A stretch of DNA of 64,000 bases from Gemmataceae bacterium (lineage in GTDB: Bacteria > Planctomycetota > Planctomycetia > Gemmatales > Gemmataceae). This document shows positions 1 to 9,055 of this stretch, in pieces; within the stretch, counting starts at the first letter, position 1, and each line of letters starts with the position of its first letter. The stretch is from contig JAIBBI010000010.1 in NCBI GenBank assembly GCA_019694755.1, positions 1 to 64,000 on the forward strand, given 5' to 3'. The position numbers and the translations under genes are program-made. The notes below the pieces were generated by a model. It saw nothing but the letters and a program-made list of their open reading frames with translations, was not told the DNA's origin and did no database searches.

Positions 1-332
1 TGGACCGCGGGCGGCCCGGCTGCCGATACATTCTGGGCGGCGCGAACCGGAGCACCGGGGCGTTCTTCGGCGAGCTCGCCCGCGTGGCCGGCCGGCCGAT
101 CCCGCGGTTCCGCCTGCCCGGCGCGGCCGCCCACGTCGTGGCGTGGGCCGAGGCGACCTTCGGGTCCGGTCGGCGCAAGCGGGCCTACCTCTCGCCGGGC
201 CAGGCCCGGCTGGCCGCGCGGTTCTTCTACTACGACACGGCCCGCGCCCGGGCGGAACTCGGATTCACCGCCCGCCCGCTGGCGGATACTCTGGCCGACG
301 CCTTCACGTTCTGGAGCGCCCGCGCGGCATGA
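1..332 (+). CDS. NAD-dependent epimerase/dehydratase, C-terminal part only
   Basis: This is the last 109 or so residues of an extended short-chain dehydrogenase/reductase; the coding frame is open from base 3 and the gene begins before the window. The visible part contains RYILGGANRS and ends in an ELGFTARPLADTL stretch, which matches the C-terminal substrate-binding part of dihydroflavonol-4-reductase-like and HpnA-like sugar epimerases. The same landmarks (RYILGGTNLS, ELGYNPRPLEETV) occur in the next gene, so the two are tandem paralogues. Its TGA overlaps the ATG of the next gene (ATGA), which suggests coupled translation. The Rossmann domain and catalytic residues are outside the window, so the substrate cannot be judged. 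Confidence 0.85.
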   Translation, partial: DRGRPGCRYILGGANRSTGAFFGELARVAGRPIPRFRLPGAAAHVVAWAEATFGSGRRKRAYLSPGQARLAARFFYYDTARARAELGFTARPLADTLADAFTFWSARAA

Positions 333-1378
333 CCATGGCCCAGTTCTGGAAACATCGACGCGCGCTCGTGACCGGCGGGACGGGGTTCCTCGGCTGGCAC
401 CTGACGCACGCGCTGCTGAAGGCCGGGGCACGCGTCCGCACGTTCTCGCTGCCGCCACGGGGCGACCACCCGATCACCGGCCTGCCGGTCGAAAACCAGT
501 TCGGCGACATCCGCAACTACGCCGCCGTGCGCAAGGCCGTCGCCGGGTGCGACGTCGTCTTCCACACCGCGGGGTCGGTGGCCGTGTGGGGCCCGGCCAT
601 CGCCACCATGCACGCCGTCCACGTCGAGGGCACGCGCAACGTGCTGGCCTCGGCCGACGACTCGGCCCGCGTCGTCCACACCTCCAGCATCGTGGCCGTC
701 GGCGCGACCCGGCAACGGACCGCGCTCAACGAAGACTCCCCGTTCACGCTCGACGACGAGGCGATCGACTACGTCACCGCCAAGCGCGGGGCGGAGCAGG
801 AAGCGCTCGACGTGGCCGGGCAGGGCCACGACGTCGTGATCGTGAACCCCGGCTACCTCGTGGGGCCGGAAGACTTCGAGCCGTCGGTGATGGGGAAGTT
901 CTGCGCCCGGGTGTGGAAGGGACGGATGGTGCTGGCCGCGCCCGGCGGATACAACCTCGTCGATGTGCGTGACGTGGCCGACGGGCACCTGCGTGCGGCC
1001 GAGCACGGGCAATCGGGCCGGCGGTACATCCTCGGCGGCACGAACCTGAGCCTGTCCGAGTTCCAGGGCCGGCTCGCCGAGGTGGCCCGGCTCTCGCCGC
1101 GGGCGACGCCGACATTGCCGCTTTCGGTCATGTGGATGATCGCCGGTCTGGCGGAGTTGCGGGCCCGGCGGACACAGCGCGAGCCGTACCCGTCGTTCCA
1201 GCACGTGCGACTGAACCGCTATCACTGGTTTGCGGACTCGGCGAGGGCGATCCGCGAGCTGGGATACAACCCGAGGCCATTGGAAGAGACCGTGCGCGAC
1301 ACGTTCGCGTGGTTCAGCGGTGCGGGGCACACGACGCTGCGGGGAATGTCGAAGTGGTGGATGCGCCCGGCCGCGTAA
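329..1378 (+). CDS. NAD-dependent epimerase/dehydratase (HpnA/DFR-like)
   Basis: This 349-residue extended SDR enzyme should bind NAD(P) and act on a nucleotide sugar or a similar carbonyl substrate in the cytoplasm. The dinucleotide-binding motif TGGTGFLG lies at about residues 15-22, a Ser-rich HTSS stretch follows near 110, and the YVTAK catalytic YxxxK is near residue 150. I chose the ATG at 329 because it overlaps the stop of the preceding paralogue; the frame stays open further upstream but would then run inside that gene. A second ATG two codons later is possible. HpnA family members are linked to hopanoid biosynthesis, but no hopanoid genes are visible here, so the pathway is unassigned. 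Confidence 0.88.
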   Translation: MTMAQFWKHRRALVTGGTGFLGWHLTHALLKAGARVRTFSLPPRGDHPITGLPVENQFGDIRNYAAVRKAVAGCDVVFHTAGSVAVWGPAIATMHAVHVEGTRNVLASADDSARVVHTSSIVAVGATRQRTALNEDSPFTLDDEAIDYVTAKRGAEQEALDVAGQGHDVVIVNPGYLVGPEDFEPSVMGKFCARVWKGRMVLAAPGGYNLVDVRDVADGHLRAAEHGQSGRRYILGGTNLSLSEFQGRLAEVARLSPRATPTLPLSVMWMIAGLAELRARRTQREPYPSFQHVRLNRYHWFADSARAIRELGYNPRPLEETVRDTFAWFSGAGHTTLRGMSKWWMRPAA

Positions 1379-1963
1379 CTACTCGGGCTTCTTCGTCCCG
1401 GCCTTGGCGGCACGGGCCGCGCGGATCACCTTTCGGGCCCGCGACAGGATCGGGCCGATACTGTTGACCGGCAGGTTCAGCCGGGTGGCAATCTCTTCGT
1501 AGCTCCGGCCTTCGATGTAGAAGAGTTGGACAACCTTGCGGTCGCGGGCCGGGAGTTGTTTCTTCAGCCGCTGCACTTCCTCGATCTGCTCGATGCCGCG
1601 CTCGACCCGAGGCCGGTCTTCGCGATCGACCTTGCCGTCGAGTTGCACTTCCTTCACCGATGCCCGCTTGGAAAGCTGCTGCACGCACACGCGACGGGCG
1701 ATGACGGTGAGGTAGGTGGCCAGACTCGATTGCCCGCGGAACTGCCGGAGCACGGCATAGTCCTTGGCGACGATGGCGAGGAGGACGTCACTGGCGAGGT
1801 CTTCGACGTCTTCCGGCTGAAGAGTCGCGCTGCGGTGGTAGGCGGTGAAGTGGATAACGTGGTAGATCAGGCCGATGAAGCGGTCGACGAAGTCGTTCCA
1901 CGCGCCGCTCTCGTGGCGGAGGCAGCGTTGCAAAAGTTGGTTGTCGACTTGCGTGAGAGGCAC
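1379..1963 (-). CDS. RNA polymerase sigma factor, sigma-70 family (ECF-like)
   Basis: This 194-residue protein has the two-helix layout of ECF-type sigma factors. Region 2 is around residues 15-85 (VDRFIGLIYHV, EDVEDLASDVLLAI, LATYLTVIARR) and region 4 is around 125-180 (LPARDRKVVQLFYIEGRSYEEIA, a helix-turn-helix). It should direct RNA polymerase to a regulon not identifiable here. I chose a GTG start at 1963, giving MPLTQVDNQLL, because an AAGGA lies about 10 bases upstream; the frame stays open to a GTG at 2038, which would add 25 residues. No anti-sigma factor or sensory kinase is adjacent. It converges on the epimerase gene with no gap. Confidence 0.87.
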   Translation of the reverse strand: MPLTQVDNQLLQRCLRHESGAWNDFVDRFIGLIYHVIHFTAYHRSATLQPEDVEDLASDVLLAIVAKDYAVLRQFRGQSSLATYLTVIARRVCVQQLSKRASVKEVQLDGKVDREDRPRVERGIEQIEEVQRLKKQLPARDRKVVQLFYIEGRSYEEIATRLNLPVNSIGPILSRARKVIRAARAAKAGTKKPE

Positions 1964-2136
1964 GGTCGGGTCATCCTTCCGGGTGACATCATGCCGCGAG
2001 TGACCGCTGACTCCATCATAGCCCGTCGGCCGGGCCACTCCTAGAGCAGACGCGGGCCGGGGGCGGCCGGTCGAACGGGTTCCGCGGGGTCGGTCGCGGT
2101 TGCGCGGGTCGTACCGGGAAATCCGCCGGGCCGTGG

Positions 2137-2520
2137 TCAGGGCGCGGGGTCTGCACTGGGCAATACCCGCTGGACCGCCTCCAGGAGTCGCTGCATGTCG
2201 AACGGCTTGCGCAAATAATCGATCACGCCGAGGTGCTCGGCATACGCCTTGTGCCGGGCCCCCTCGTTGGCCGTCATCATGATGACGGGCGGGGCGTCGG
2301 CCCGGCCCTGAAGCGATTCGAGCACCGGGTAGCCGCCCATCCGCGGCATCATCATGTCCATGACGACGAGGTCGGGCCGCTCTTCGCGGATGGCCCGCTG
2401 GGCGTCGAGGCCGTTGTTGGCGAGGACGCAGCGGAAGCCGTGCCGCTGCAGGAACACCCGCAGGCCGTCGGCCAATTCGCGGTCGTCGTCGACGATGAGA
2501 ACAGTCCTGGTATCCGGCAT
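2137..2520 (-). CDS. Single-domain response regulator (CheY-like receiver)
   Basis: This 127-residue protein is a stand-alone receiver domain. The acidic pocket DDD is at residues 11-13, the phospho-acceptor is D55 (VVMDMMMP), the switch Thr is T83 and the conserved Lys is K105 (LRKPFD). There is no output domain, so it probably acts by protein-protein contact or in a phosphorelay with a kinase coded elsewhere. It is transcribed away from the metallo-hydrolase gene with about 96 bp between the starts. No cognate kinase is adjacent. Confidence 0.92.
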   Translation of the reverse strand: MPDTRTVLIVDDDRELADGLRVFLQRHGFRCVLANNGLDAQRAIREERPDLVVMDMMMPRMGGYPVLESLQGRADAPPVIMMTANEGARHKAYAEHLGVIDYLRKPFDMQRLLEAVQRVLPSADPAP

Positions 2521-2616
2521 GAAGTAGTTCCGTCCGGGCGGGAGCGTCGTTTGTAAGATACCCGCCTTACCCGCGGGTCACAAGGCGGCGACCCGCCGGG
2601 GGGAGGAGTTCGGCGC

Positions 2617-3519
2617 ATGGCGGCGACAGTCACGGTGCTCGCGAGCGGGTCGGCGGGCAATGCCGCGCTGGTCCGCGACGGCGGGTTCGGCCTGCTGATC
2701 GACTGCGGGCTGGCCGCGCGGACCCTGTCGCAGCGACTCTCCGTCCGCGGCATGGGCTGGCGCCACGTCGACGCCGTCATCCTCACGCACACCCACGGCG
2801 ACCACTGGACCCGCTCGGCCTTGAGCGGGCTCTACCGGCACCGGGTCGCGCTCTGGTGCCACCCGGCCCATGCGGCCGACATCGAGCGGGCCGCGCCGCG
2901 CGAATGGTCGCCGATGCACGCCGCGGGTCTGGTCCGCTACTTCGCCGAGGGCGATTGGGCGATGATCGGGGCCGACGTGCGGGCGATGCCCCGCCGGGTG
3001 AACCACGATGCCGAGCCGACATTCAGCTTCCGCATCGAAGGAGCCACGAGCCTCTTCGGAGCGGGCTGGTCGGTCGGGTACGCTTCCGACCTGGGCGAGT
3101 GGGACGCCGGCTTGGCCGACCTGTTTGCCGGGGTCGATCTGCTGGCCGCCGAGTTCAATCACGACGTGCCGATGCAGCGCAATAGCCGGCGGTCGGCTCA
3201 TCTGATCCAGCGGGTGCTGGGCCCGCGGGGGCACCTCTCGAACGAGCAGGGGGCCGACTTCGCGAAGGCCGTGCAGGAACGGTGCGGCTCACCGCTGCGG
3301 TCGCTGATCCCCCTGCACCGGAGCAGGGAATGTAACACGACGGAGCTGGTGGATACGGCCGCCCGCGACAGCCTGCTCGACCCGGCCACGGTGGTCCACC
3401 TCGCCCACCAGAACGAGCCGACGCCGACCATCGACCTCGTGCCGCAGAAGACGGCCAGAAGCGTGTCCATGCCCCGCCGCACGCGGTCCCCGTCGGCGAC
3501 GCCCACGATGTTTGAATAG
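2617..3519 (+). CDS. Metallo-beta-lactamase fold hydrolase (WalJ/YycJ-like)
   Basis: This 300-residue cytoplasmic protein has the MBL fold. The di-metal motif THTHGDH is at residues 57-63, preceded by an opening LASGSAGNAALV strand and LLIDCGL near 27. The ASGSxGN opening is typical of the YycJ/WalJ group, for which nuclease activity has been proposed; other MBL-fold roles cannot be excluded. The ATG at 2617 has a strong GGGGGGAGGAG upstream. The last 30 or so residues are Arg/Ser/Pro-rich and look less conserved than the body. It converges with the DUF1624-like gene across a shared hairpin. Confidence 0.82.
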   Translation: MAATVTVLASGSAGNAALVRDGGFGLLIDCGLAARTLSQRLSVRGMGWRHVDAVILTHTHGDHWTRSALSGLYRHRVALWCHPAHAADIERAAPREWSPMHAAGLVRYFAEGDWAMIGADVRAMPRRVNHDAEPTFSFRIEGATSLFGAGWSVGYASDLGEWDAGLADLFAGVDLLAAEFNHDVPMQRNSRRSAHLIQRVLGPRGHLSNEQGADFAKAVQERCGSPLRSLIPLHRSRECNTTELVDTAARDSLLDPATVVHLAHQNEPTPTIDLVPQKTARSVSMPRRTRSPSATPTMFE

Positions 3520-3578
3520 AGCCCCTGATGAAGCACGGGGCAATTGACGCGGCCGCCCCTTACTTCGTGCGGGGCTCT
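3518..3578. terminator. Hairpin between convergent genes (bidirectional terminator)
   Basis: Arms at 3518-3540 and 3556-3578 can pair over 23 positions with a few mismatches or wobbles, and both ends are agagcccc/ggggctct. The hairpin starts inside the stop codon of the metallo-hydrolase gene and ends at the stop of the opposing gene, so it can serve both transcripts. There is no long T run. Confidence 0.6.
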
Positions 3579-4759
3579 TAAAGCCAGCTCAGAATCTTCG
3601 CTTTCGACGTGCGCTTCAGGCGGTCGTACCACGCGCACGCGGGGTACAGCAGTAGGACGACGACGCCTGTGACCAGATACACCACCGGCAGCCGGAATCC
3701 GTAGCCGTCCGGGGCCTGCGCGTCTTCGGGGCCGGAGATGAGCCAGGGCGCGACTCGTCCCGTCTCCACGTAGCTCGTCAGCACGGCCAGGCCGTGGATC
3801 AGCGGGATGTGCAGCAGGTAGAAGAAGAGCGGCACCCGGCCCAGCACCATCACCCGTTGCAGCAGCCAACCCGGGGATCTGTCGAAGATCGCCAGTGCGA
3901 GGAACGCCGGGCCCAGCGTCATCAGCAGGTAGCACAGCGACGGCGGGTACTTTTCGCAGTTGAAGAACGACATGACCGTCCGGGCCGGCTCCGGGTACGG
4001 GTGCCAGCCCCGCGGGTCGCCGTACAGGTTGCTGAAGCGAAACACCACAAATGCCGCAGTCATCAGCAGGCCCCACGTTGCGAAGAATCGCCGGCGATCG
4101 ACTTGCGGCTTCTGGAACACCGGGGCGAGGGCGTAGCCGAGCGCCATGACCCCGGACCACGGGATGAGCTTGTACGGCACGAAGAGTTCATGGCCGGCCT
4201 GGAGTTGGATCATCCCCCGGCCGTGGGCGACGATCCAGACCCACTCGAGCCGGCCGAGACAGCTCAGATCAACCCAGTCGGTGGCGTTGTGGATCAGCAC
4301 CGTGCCGAGACCGTACGCGATCAACCAGGCGCGCGGGGTGTATTGCAGCCCGGCGAGAAGCACCATCGACCAGCCGAGCGTCCAGATCACCAGGCCGATG
4401 ACGAGCTTGAAATCAAACGAGAACCAGAAGCTCAGGCGGACCAGCGTGAGTTCGAGCAGGACGAGCCAGAGCCCGCGGGTGACGAGGAAAAAGGCGACCC
4501 GTGACTTCGGCTGTCGGGTGGCGGAGAGCCCCGCGCCGACCCCGGCGAGCAGTAGAAACACCGGAGCGCAAAAGTGACTGACCCATCGCGTGACGAAGAG
4601 GGCCGGGTAGCTCGCGTCCGGTTCGGCCGGGTTGATCTGCAGGCTGTCGGAGAAGTAGTCGCGGACGTGGTCGAGCGCCATCAGGATCATGACGAGACCG
4701 CGGAGCACGTCGATCGATGCGACCCGGTCGGTCCGCGGGGCGGGGGCGGCATCGCTCAC
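3578..4759 (-). CDS. DUF1624 / HGSNAT-like acyltransferase, membrane protein
   Basis: This 393-residue polytopic membrane protein opens with the ASIDVLRGLVMILMALDHVRDYF motif of the DUF1624/heparan-alpha-glucosaminide N-acetyltransferase-like family. About ten hydrophobic segments follow. Members are thought to move acyl groups across or at the membrane, but no substrate can be read here. It starts with GTG, and GTGA overlaps the stop of the upstream lipoprotein gene by 4 bp, so the two are probably translated together. It is the last gene of the leftward run that begins near 11256. Confidence 0.8.
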   Translation of the reverse strand: MSDAAPAPRTDRVASIDVLRGLVMILMALDHVRDYFSDSLQINPAEPDASYPALFVTRWVSHFCAPVFLLLAGVGAGLSATRQPKSRVAFFLVTRGLWLVLLELTLVRLSFWFSFDFKLVIGLVIWTLGWSMVLLAGLQYTPRAWLIAYGLGTVLIHNATDWVDLSCLGRLEWVWIVAHGRGMIQLQAGHELFVPYKLIPWSGVMALGYALAPVFQKPQVDRRRFFATWGLLMTAAFVVFRFSNLYGDPRGWHPYPEPARTVMSFFNCEKYPPSLCYLLMTLGPAFLALAIFDRSPGWLLQRVMVLGRVPLFFYLLHIPLIHGLAVLTSYVETGRVAPWLISGPEDAQAPDGYGFRLPVVYLVTGVVVLLLYPACAWYDRLKRTSKAKILSWL

Positions 4760-5490
4760 GGCGCTTTGTCCGCGGGCTTCTTCGCGGGCTGCGGCTCGAA
4801 CGTGACAGTGACCTTGGTGCCGAGCGGCGGGATGTTGTCGGTGAACGCCTCGAACATCAGCTCCTCGTTCTCGGCCGAGCTGTTGATGGGCAGGTCGAGC
4901 ATCGCGGTCGTGAAGTTGGAGACGCAGACGACATCGCCGCCGTTGGCGAGGTAGAGCTTCGGCTTCTTGGGGTCGTCAGGGTTTTCGCGGAACGCGCTCC
5001 CGGCAAAGACCCAGTCCTTATCGAGCGCCTTCTTCGTCTTGAAGTCGCGGACCCACGTGCGGGCGTCGGCCGAGACTTCCTTGCCGTCGCGGGTGTATGT
5101 CACTTTGATGCGGATGACCGAGCCACTGGCCGGGCGGTACGCGGGCTCGAAGACGACGGGCGAGCCCGACTCCGCCCCGGCGGCGAGCAGGGCCTTGTGC
5201 AGGTCGCGGGCGTCGATGTCGGCCGAGAGGACGGATTCGTGTTCCTTCGTGCCCTTGCGGCACAGGAACATCTCGAGCGGCCCCTCGCGGAAGCAGACTT
5301 CCGCGGGGATGGAGATCCGCCGCCGGCCGTCGACCGTGGTCTCGAAGTGGACGTTCTTCCCGATCTCGACCTTCTGCTTCACGGCCCCGGGCGCAGGTTT
5401 CTGCGGCGGGGGAGCCTTGGGCGGCGTGATCGGCGGGGCGCAGCCGGTCAGGGCAAGTACGGCTCCGACGGCGAACGCAGCGGCTTTCAT
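4756..5490 (-). CDS. Lipoprotein with YdjY-like domain
   Basis: This 244-residue protein has a lipoprotein signal peptide with lipobox LTGC at residues 14-17, followed by a Pro-rich linker to about residue 36. The body contains a C-x-R-x-G pattern and KEHESVLSADIDARDLHKALLAAG, which resembles the YdjY domain common in planctomycetes. The function of that domain is unknown. It is probably membrane-anchored and faces out of the cytoplasm. It sits 18 bp after the 603-aa membrane protein and overlaps the DUF1624-like gene by 4 bp, which places it in the same operon. Confidence 0.78.
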   Translation of the reverse strand: MKAAAFAVGAVLALTGCAPPITPPKAPPPQKPAPGAVKQKVEIGKNVHFETTVDGRRRISIPAEVCFREGPLEMFLCRKGTKEHESVLSADIDARDLHKALLAAGAESGSPVVFEPAYRPASGSVIRIKVTYTRDGKEVSADARTWVRDFKTKKALDKDWVFAGSAFRENPDDPKKPKLYLANGGDVVCVSNFTTAMLDLPINSSAENEELMFEAFTDNIPPLGTKVTVTFEPQPAKKPADKAP

Positions 5491-5508
5491 GCGACTCTCC
5501 CGACGATG

Positions 5509-7320
5509 TTAGCGGTGCGACACGGGCTCGGGCCGACGGCCGAAGTCGAACGGGCTGTCGGACAGGGCTTCGTCGCCGCCGCGGTCGCGGAACACGTGGA
5601 GGATGCGGGCCCGGCCAAGGAACTCGTACTTCGGCTCCGGGTACGTGTTCGACGAGTACGGCTCATCGAACTGGTACTCGTGAATCACCGAGCGGATGCC
5701 GGGCAGGCCGCGGAAATCGATCTCCTCGATGGGCCGCGTACCGCCGTGGATATCGTACACCTCGAACAGCGTCCGCAACACCCGGCGGAAGCGTTTGAAG
5801 CTGACGCCGTCTTCGAGGAAGATCAAGTCGATCTGAGTGCCGCGGAGAATCTGGTGCAGGTGATGGCGGACGGGCCGGGGAAACACCCGGCTGAATGGCA
5901 CGCCGACGAACGGGCTCAGGATCGGGTCGTCGCGGAAATTGAAGTCGCCGTCTTCGCCCGGCGCGCTGTCGCGGAGCAGGCCCGAGACGAACCAGTAGTG
6001 CGGCGAGACCCACAGGCCGCACCCGCCGCCCGCCTTCTGCCGTGCAAGCTTGAGCAGCGATTCGAGCGCGCCAAGAAACTGCCGGCGCTTCTGGATCTCA
6101 TCCCGGCGGGCCAGGCGGACGAAGGTGCCGTCCTGATCCAGGTCCGCGAGTGCGATCGTCCGCGGCCAGCGGTCATCTTCGGTAGCGCGGGGCAGTGACT
6201 CGCCGACAAGGGCGATGCGCACGTCGAGCGGGGCCGGCTTCGCGGCGAACGATACGCCCCAACCCCGGCGGGCGAAGATCTGGCGGACCTGCCCGCGGTC
6301 GCCGGCGTGAAGTGTCACATGCGCTACGGGCCGGGCCGGGCGGGCGGGGTCGCGGAACCGGCCGAGCAACATCTGCGTACACAGCAGGCCGAGGAAGCCC
6401 GGCCCGAGCCACGCCAGCGCGACGCCGAGCAGCGTCGTCACGGGCATCACGTTCGCAGCCAGTTCGTCGCCGCGGATCATCGCGCCGCACGAGAGTAGCG
6501 TGAGCGCGACGATCCCGTACCCGATGAGCAGGAATTCGTACGTCACCCACGTTGTCCAGGTCAGCGAGCGGACGCGAATCGACTCGCGGGGCCGCCAGAG
6601 GAACGACACCGTGGCCGGGCGCGAGGGCATCGAGCCGACGAGATACGCGAGCAGCAGTACGGCACACAGGGCGGGCGCGAGCCACAGCGGCGCGGCCGCC
6701 CCGAGAAGGAACAGCCCGCCGAACCAAACTGTCATCGCGGCAACTTCGCCGCGCCGCGACCGCCGGCCCTTGCCCGAGTGCCGGCTGACGAACCAGTCGT
6801 GAATGAACGCGAACGGCACGAACGCGGTGAGCAGCGTCGCGGCGGAGAGTAAAACCCAGAACACGACCAGCCCCGCGAGATAGCCGAGGTAGGTGACTTG
6901 AATCAGGACCGCGCGGAAGCCGTGCGGCAAATAGGCCGATGCGAGCCCGGCGACGGCGCAGATGACGATGAGGCCGGCCAACCCGAGGCTGACCGCGGGC
7001 GGTGTGCCACGCTTGACCGGGGGTTGGCCGCGGAAGTCAAAGCCCATCTGAAAGGTGAAGCCGCGGACCGACTGGACCGCGCGGAGCATGGCCGATGCCA
7101 GGGCCGCGATGCCGGGCACGGGCCGCTTGCGGTTCTGGGCGGCGACGAGCAGGCCGAGCGGCACGAGCAGCAGCAGGGCAATGACGTCGTAGAGGTCGGA
7201 GGGGGAATGTCGCCCGGCGGTCTCGATGGCGAGCAGACCGAGGACGACGAACGCCAGCGTGGCCACGCCGGGCTCGGTCAACCTTCGCAAACTGGTCCAG
7301 GCCCGGACAACGACATTCAT
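5509..7320 (-). CDS. Hypothetical polytopic membrane protein with soluble C-terminal domain
   Basis: I do not recognise this 603-residue protein. The first half has hydrophobic segments at about residues 18-35, 45-62, 110-130, 140-175, 200-235 and 265-325, so probably eight or more helices. From about 330 to 603 it is soluble and rich in charged and aromatic residues, with GGGCGLWVSPHYWF near 430 and FLEDGVSFKRF near 505. No nucleotide-binding or catalytic signature is visible. It lies 32 bp downstream of xylA and 18 bp upstream of the YdjY-like lipoprotein gene, so an envelope role within the same transcription unit is plausible. Confidence 0.7.
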   Translation of the reverse strand: MNVVVRAWTSLRRLTEPGVATLAFVVLGLLAIETAGRHSPSDLYDVIALLLLVPLGLLVAAQNRKRPVPGIAALASAMLRAVQSVRGFTFQMGFDFRGQPPVKRGTPPAVSLGLAGLIVICAVAGLASAYLPHGFRAVLIQVTYLGYLAGLVVFWVLLSAATLLTAFVPFAFIHDWFVSRHSGKGRRSRRGEVAAMTVWFGGLFLLGAAAPLWLAPALCAVLLLAYLVGSMPSRPATVSFLWRPRESIRVRSLTWTTWVTYEFLLIGYGIVALTLLSCGAMIRGDELAANVMPVTTLLGVALAWLGPGFLGLLCTQMLLGRFRDPARPARPVAHVTLHAGDRGQVRQIFARRGWGVSFAAKPAPLDVRIALVGESLPRATEDDRWPRTIALADLDQDGTFVRLARRDEIQKRRQFLGALESLLKLARQKAGGGCGLWVSPHYWFVSGLLRDSAPGEDGDFNFRDDPILSPFVGVPFSRVFPRPVRHHLHQILRGTQIDLIFLEDGVSFKRFRRVLRTLFEVYDIHGGTRPIEEIDFRGLPGIRSVIHEYQFDEPYSSNTYPEPKYEFLGRARILHVFRDRGGDEALSDSPFDFGRRPEPVSHR

Positions 7321-7352
7321 GACGCGAGTCAGTTCCTTACCGGATTCGGAGG

Positions 7353-8513
7353 TCAGAGCACGCCGAGCAGCAACTCGGTGAACAACTGGTCGAGGCGTTC
7401 GAGGGGCAGTCGCCGGGCGGCCAGGTGGTCCGGGTCGAGTTCAAGGTTTTTGAGCTTGGTCGCAGTCGCCGACGAGTACTTCTTCGTCATGTCGGCAAGC
7501 TCGGGATGAGCCCCGTGGAGTTCGGCGAGCAGATCCTGAATCTGGCGGTTTTCGTTAAACTGCCGGACCTTGTCCATGAGGATCTTCGCCGTGCGCAGGT
7601 TCCGCTCGACGAAGTCCCACGGGTCGCTCTCGGTCCGGTACGGGTGGGCGTCGAAACCGATCGTGCCGGAATAATCGTGATCCTTCAGCAGCTTGATTGT
7701 CAGAAATGCCTCACGCAGGTCGTCGGAGCCGAAGCTGAGGTCCTGATCGTACCGCAGCGGCTTCTGGCCGTTGAGGTGGACGTCGAGCAGTTTGCCGGCA
7801 TCGAGGGCCTGGGCGAACTCGTGATACGGGTTGAGCCCGGCCATCTTGATGTGGGCGGTCTCGGGGTTCACGCCGACCATCTCGGGGTTGTCGAGCGTGC
7901 CGATGAACGCCAGCATGCTGCCGACGGTGGGCAGGTACAGGTCGCCGCGGGGCTCGTTGGGCTTGGGCTCGAGGCTGAACTTGATGTCGTAGCCCTGCGT
8001 GAGCACGTACTCGCAGAGGAAGTTGAGCGCGTCGCGGAACCAACCGGCCGTGGTGATCGGGTCCTTGGCCACGTCGACCTCGACGCCCTCGCGCCCGCCC
8101 CAGAAGACGTATACTCCCGCACCGAGTTCGGCGGCCACGTCGAGGCAGCGCATCACCTTCTGCGTGGCGTACAGGCGCACGGCCGGGTCGGTGCTGGTAA
8201 ACGCGCCGTCCTTGAAGACGGGGTGATAGAAGCAGTTGGTGGTGGCCATGGTGGCCTTGATACCGGTGTCGGCCATGACCTTGCGGACGTCACGGAGGAC
8301 AGCGTCGCGAGCGGCCGGCGTGGCATCGATCGGCCAGAGGTCGTTGTCGTGAAACTCGAAGCCGTAACAGCCGCGCTCGGCCAGGCCGCGGATGGCGTCG
8401 ATCGCGCTGACGGCCGGGCGGGTCGCGTCGCCGAACGGGTCCCGCCCGCGGTTCTGGATGCCCCAGATTCCGAAGGCGAACTTGTCGTTCGGCGTGGGTG
8501 CGAATTTGCTCAT
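7353..8513 (-). CDS. xylA: Xylose isomerase
   Basis: This 386-residue enzyme interconverts D-xylose and D-xylulose (and usually glucose and fructose) in the cytoplasm with two divalent metals. Its length matches the short, Streptomyces-type (class I) group. Visible active-site residues include H55 in FEFHDND, E182 and K184 in SLEPKPNEP, E218 and H221 in NPETAHIK, and D288 in GFDAH. The start is ATG at 8513. No xylulokinase or sugar transporter is adjacent; instead it lies 14 bp after the PfpI-family gene, so its pathway partners must be elsewhere. Confidence 0.95.
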   Translation of the reverse strand: MSKFAPTPNDKFAFGIWGIQNRGRDPFGDATRPAVSAIDAIRGLAERGCYGFEFHDNDLWPIDATPAARDAVLRDVRKVMADTGIKATMATTNCFYHPVFKDGAFTSTDPAVRLYATQKVMRCLDVAAELGAGVYVFWGGREGVEVDVAKDPITTAGWFRDALNFLCEYVLTQGYDIKFSLEPKPNEPRGDLYLPTVGSMLAFIGTLDNPEMVGVNPETAHIKMAGLNPYHEFAQALDAGKLLDVHLNGQKPLRYDQDLSFGSDDLREAFLTIKLLKDHDYSGTIGFDAHPYRTESDPWDFVERNLRTAKILMDKVRQFNENRQIQDLLAELHGAHPELADMTKKYSSATATKLKNLELDPDHLAARRLPLERLDQLFTELLLGVL

Positions 8514-8527
8514 GATCTGGGTTGGCC

Positions 8528-9055
8528 TCAGTGACGCTCGGAGAGCGCCTGGAAGATGGTGGTCATAAAGGCGGGCAGGTCGTCAGGCTTGCGGCTCGTA
8601 ATCAGCCGGCCGTCGCGGATCACCTCGGCGTCTTCGTATTCCGCCCCGGCATTTATCACGTCGTCCCGGATCGCCATGAAGCAGGTCGCCTTCTTGCCGC
8701 GGAGTGCGGTGGTCGAACACAGCACCCACGGCCCGTGGCAGATCGCCGCCAGGATCGTGTCGCGGGCTGCGAGCGCCCGGGTGAACGCGAGCATCCCGTC
8801 GTGCCGGCGGATGAAGTCCGGGGCGAACCCGCCGGGGATCACAAGCAGGTCGTACTTCTCCGGGTCGGCATCGACCGCGGCGACGGTGCAGTGTGCGGGA
8901 TAGCCCAGCTTGGAAGGATAGTTCTTCCCCTTCTCGGGGCCGACGAGGTCGACGTGGCAGCCGGCCTCGATCAGGCGGTAATACGGATACCACACCTCGA
9001 GTTCCTGATACTGCTGCTCGAGGAGGATGGCCGCGTGGACTTTTCTGCGGTTCAT
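8528..9055 (-). CDS. DJ-1/PfpI family protein
   Basis: This 175-residue protein has the class-I glutamine-amidotransferase-like fold of the DJ-1/PfpI superfamily. The nucleophile elbow AAICHGPW places Cys at 106 with His at 107, and an upstream Glu is near residue 20. The PGG motif near 75 is also conserved. Relatives act as deglycases, stress chaperones or proteases, and the exact activity cannot be read. Its ATG overlaps the stop of the FIST gene by 4 bp (ATGA), so the two are translationally coupled. An upstream stress or redox link is inference only. Confidence 0.9.
   Translation of the reverse strand: MNRRKVHAAILLEQQYQELEVWYPYYRLIEAGCHVDLVGPEKGKNYPSKLGYPAHCTVAAVDADPEKYDLLVIPGGFAPDFIRRHDGMLAFTRALAARDTILAAICHGPWVLCSTTALRGKKATCFMAIRDDVINAGAEYEDAEVIRDGRLITSRKPDDLPAFMTTIFQALSERH

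Noticed and set aside
4717-6198. Open frame of 493 codons on the plus strand
   Set aside because: Shadow of the lipoprotein and 603-aa membrane protein genes; composition is non-globular.
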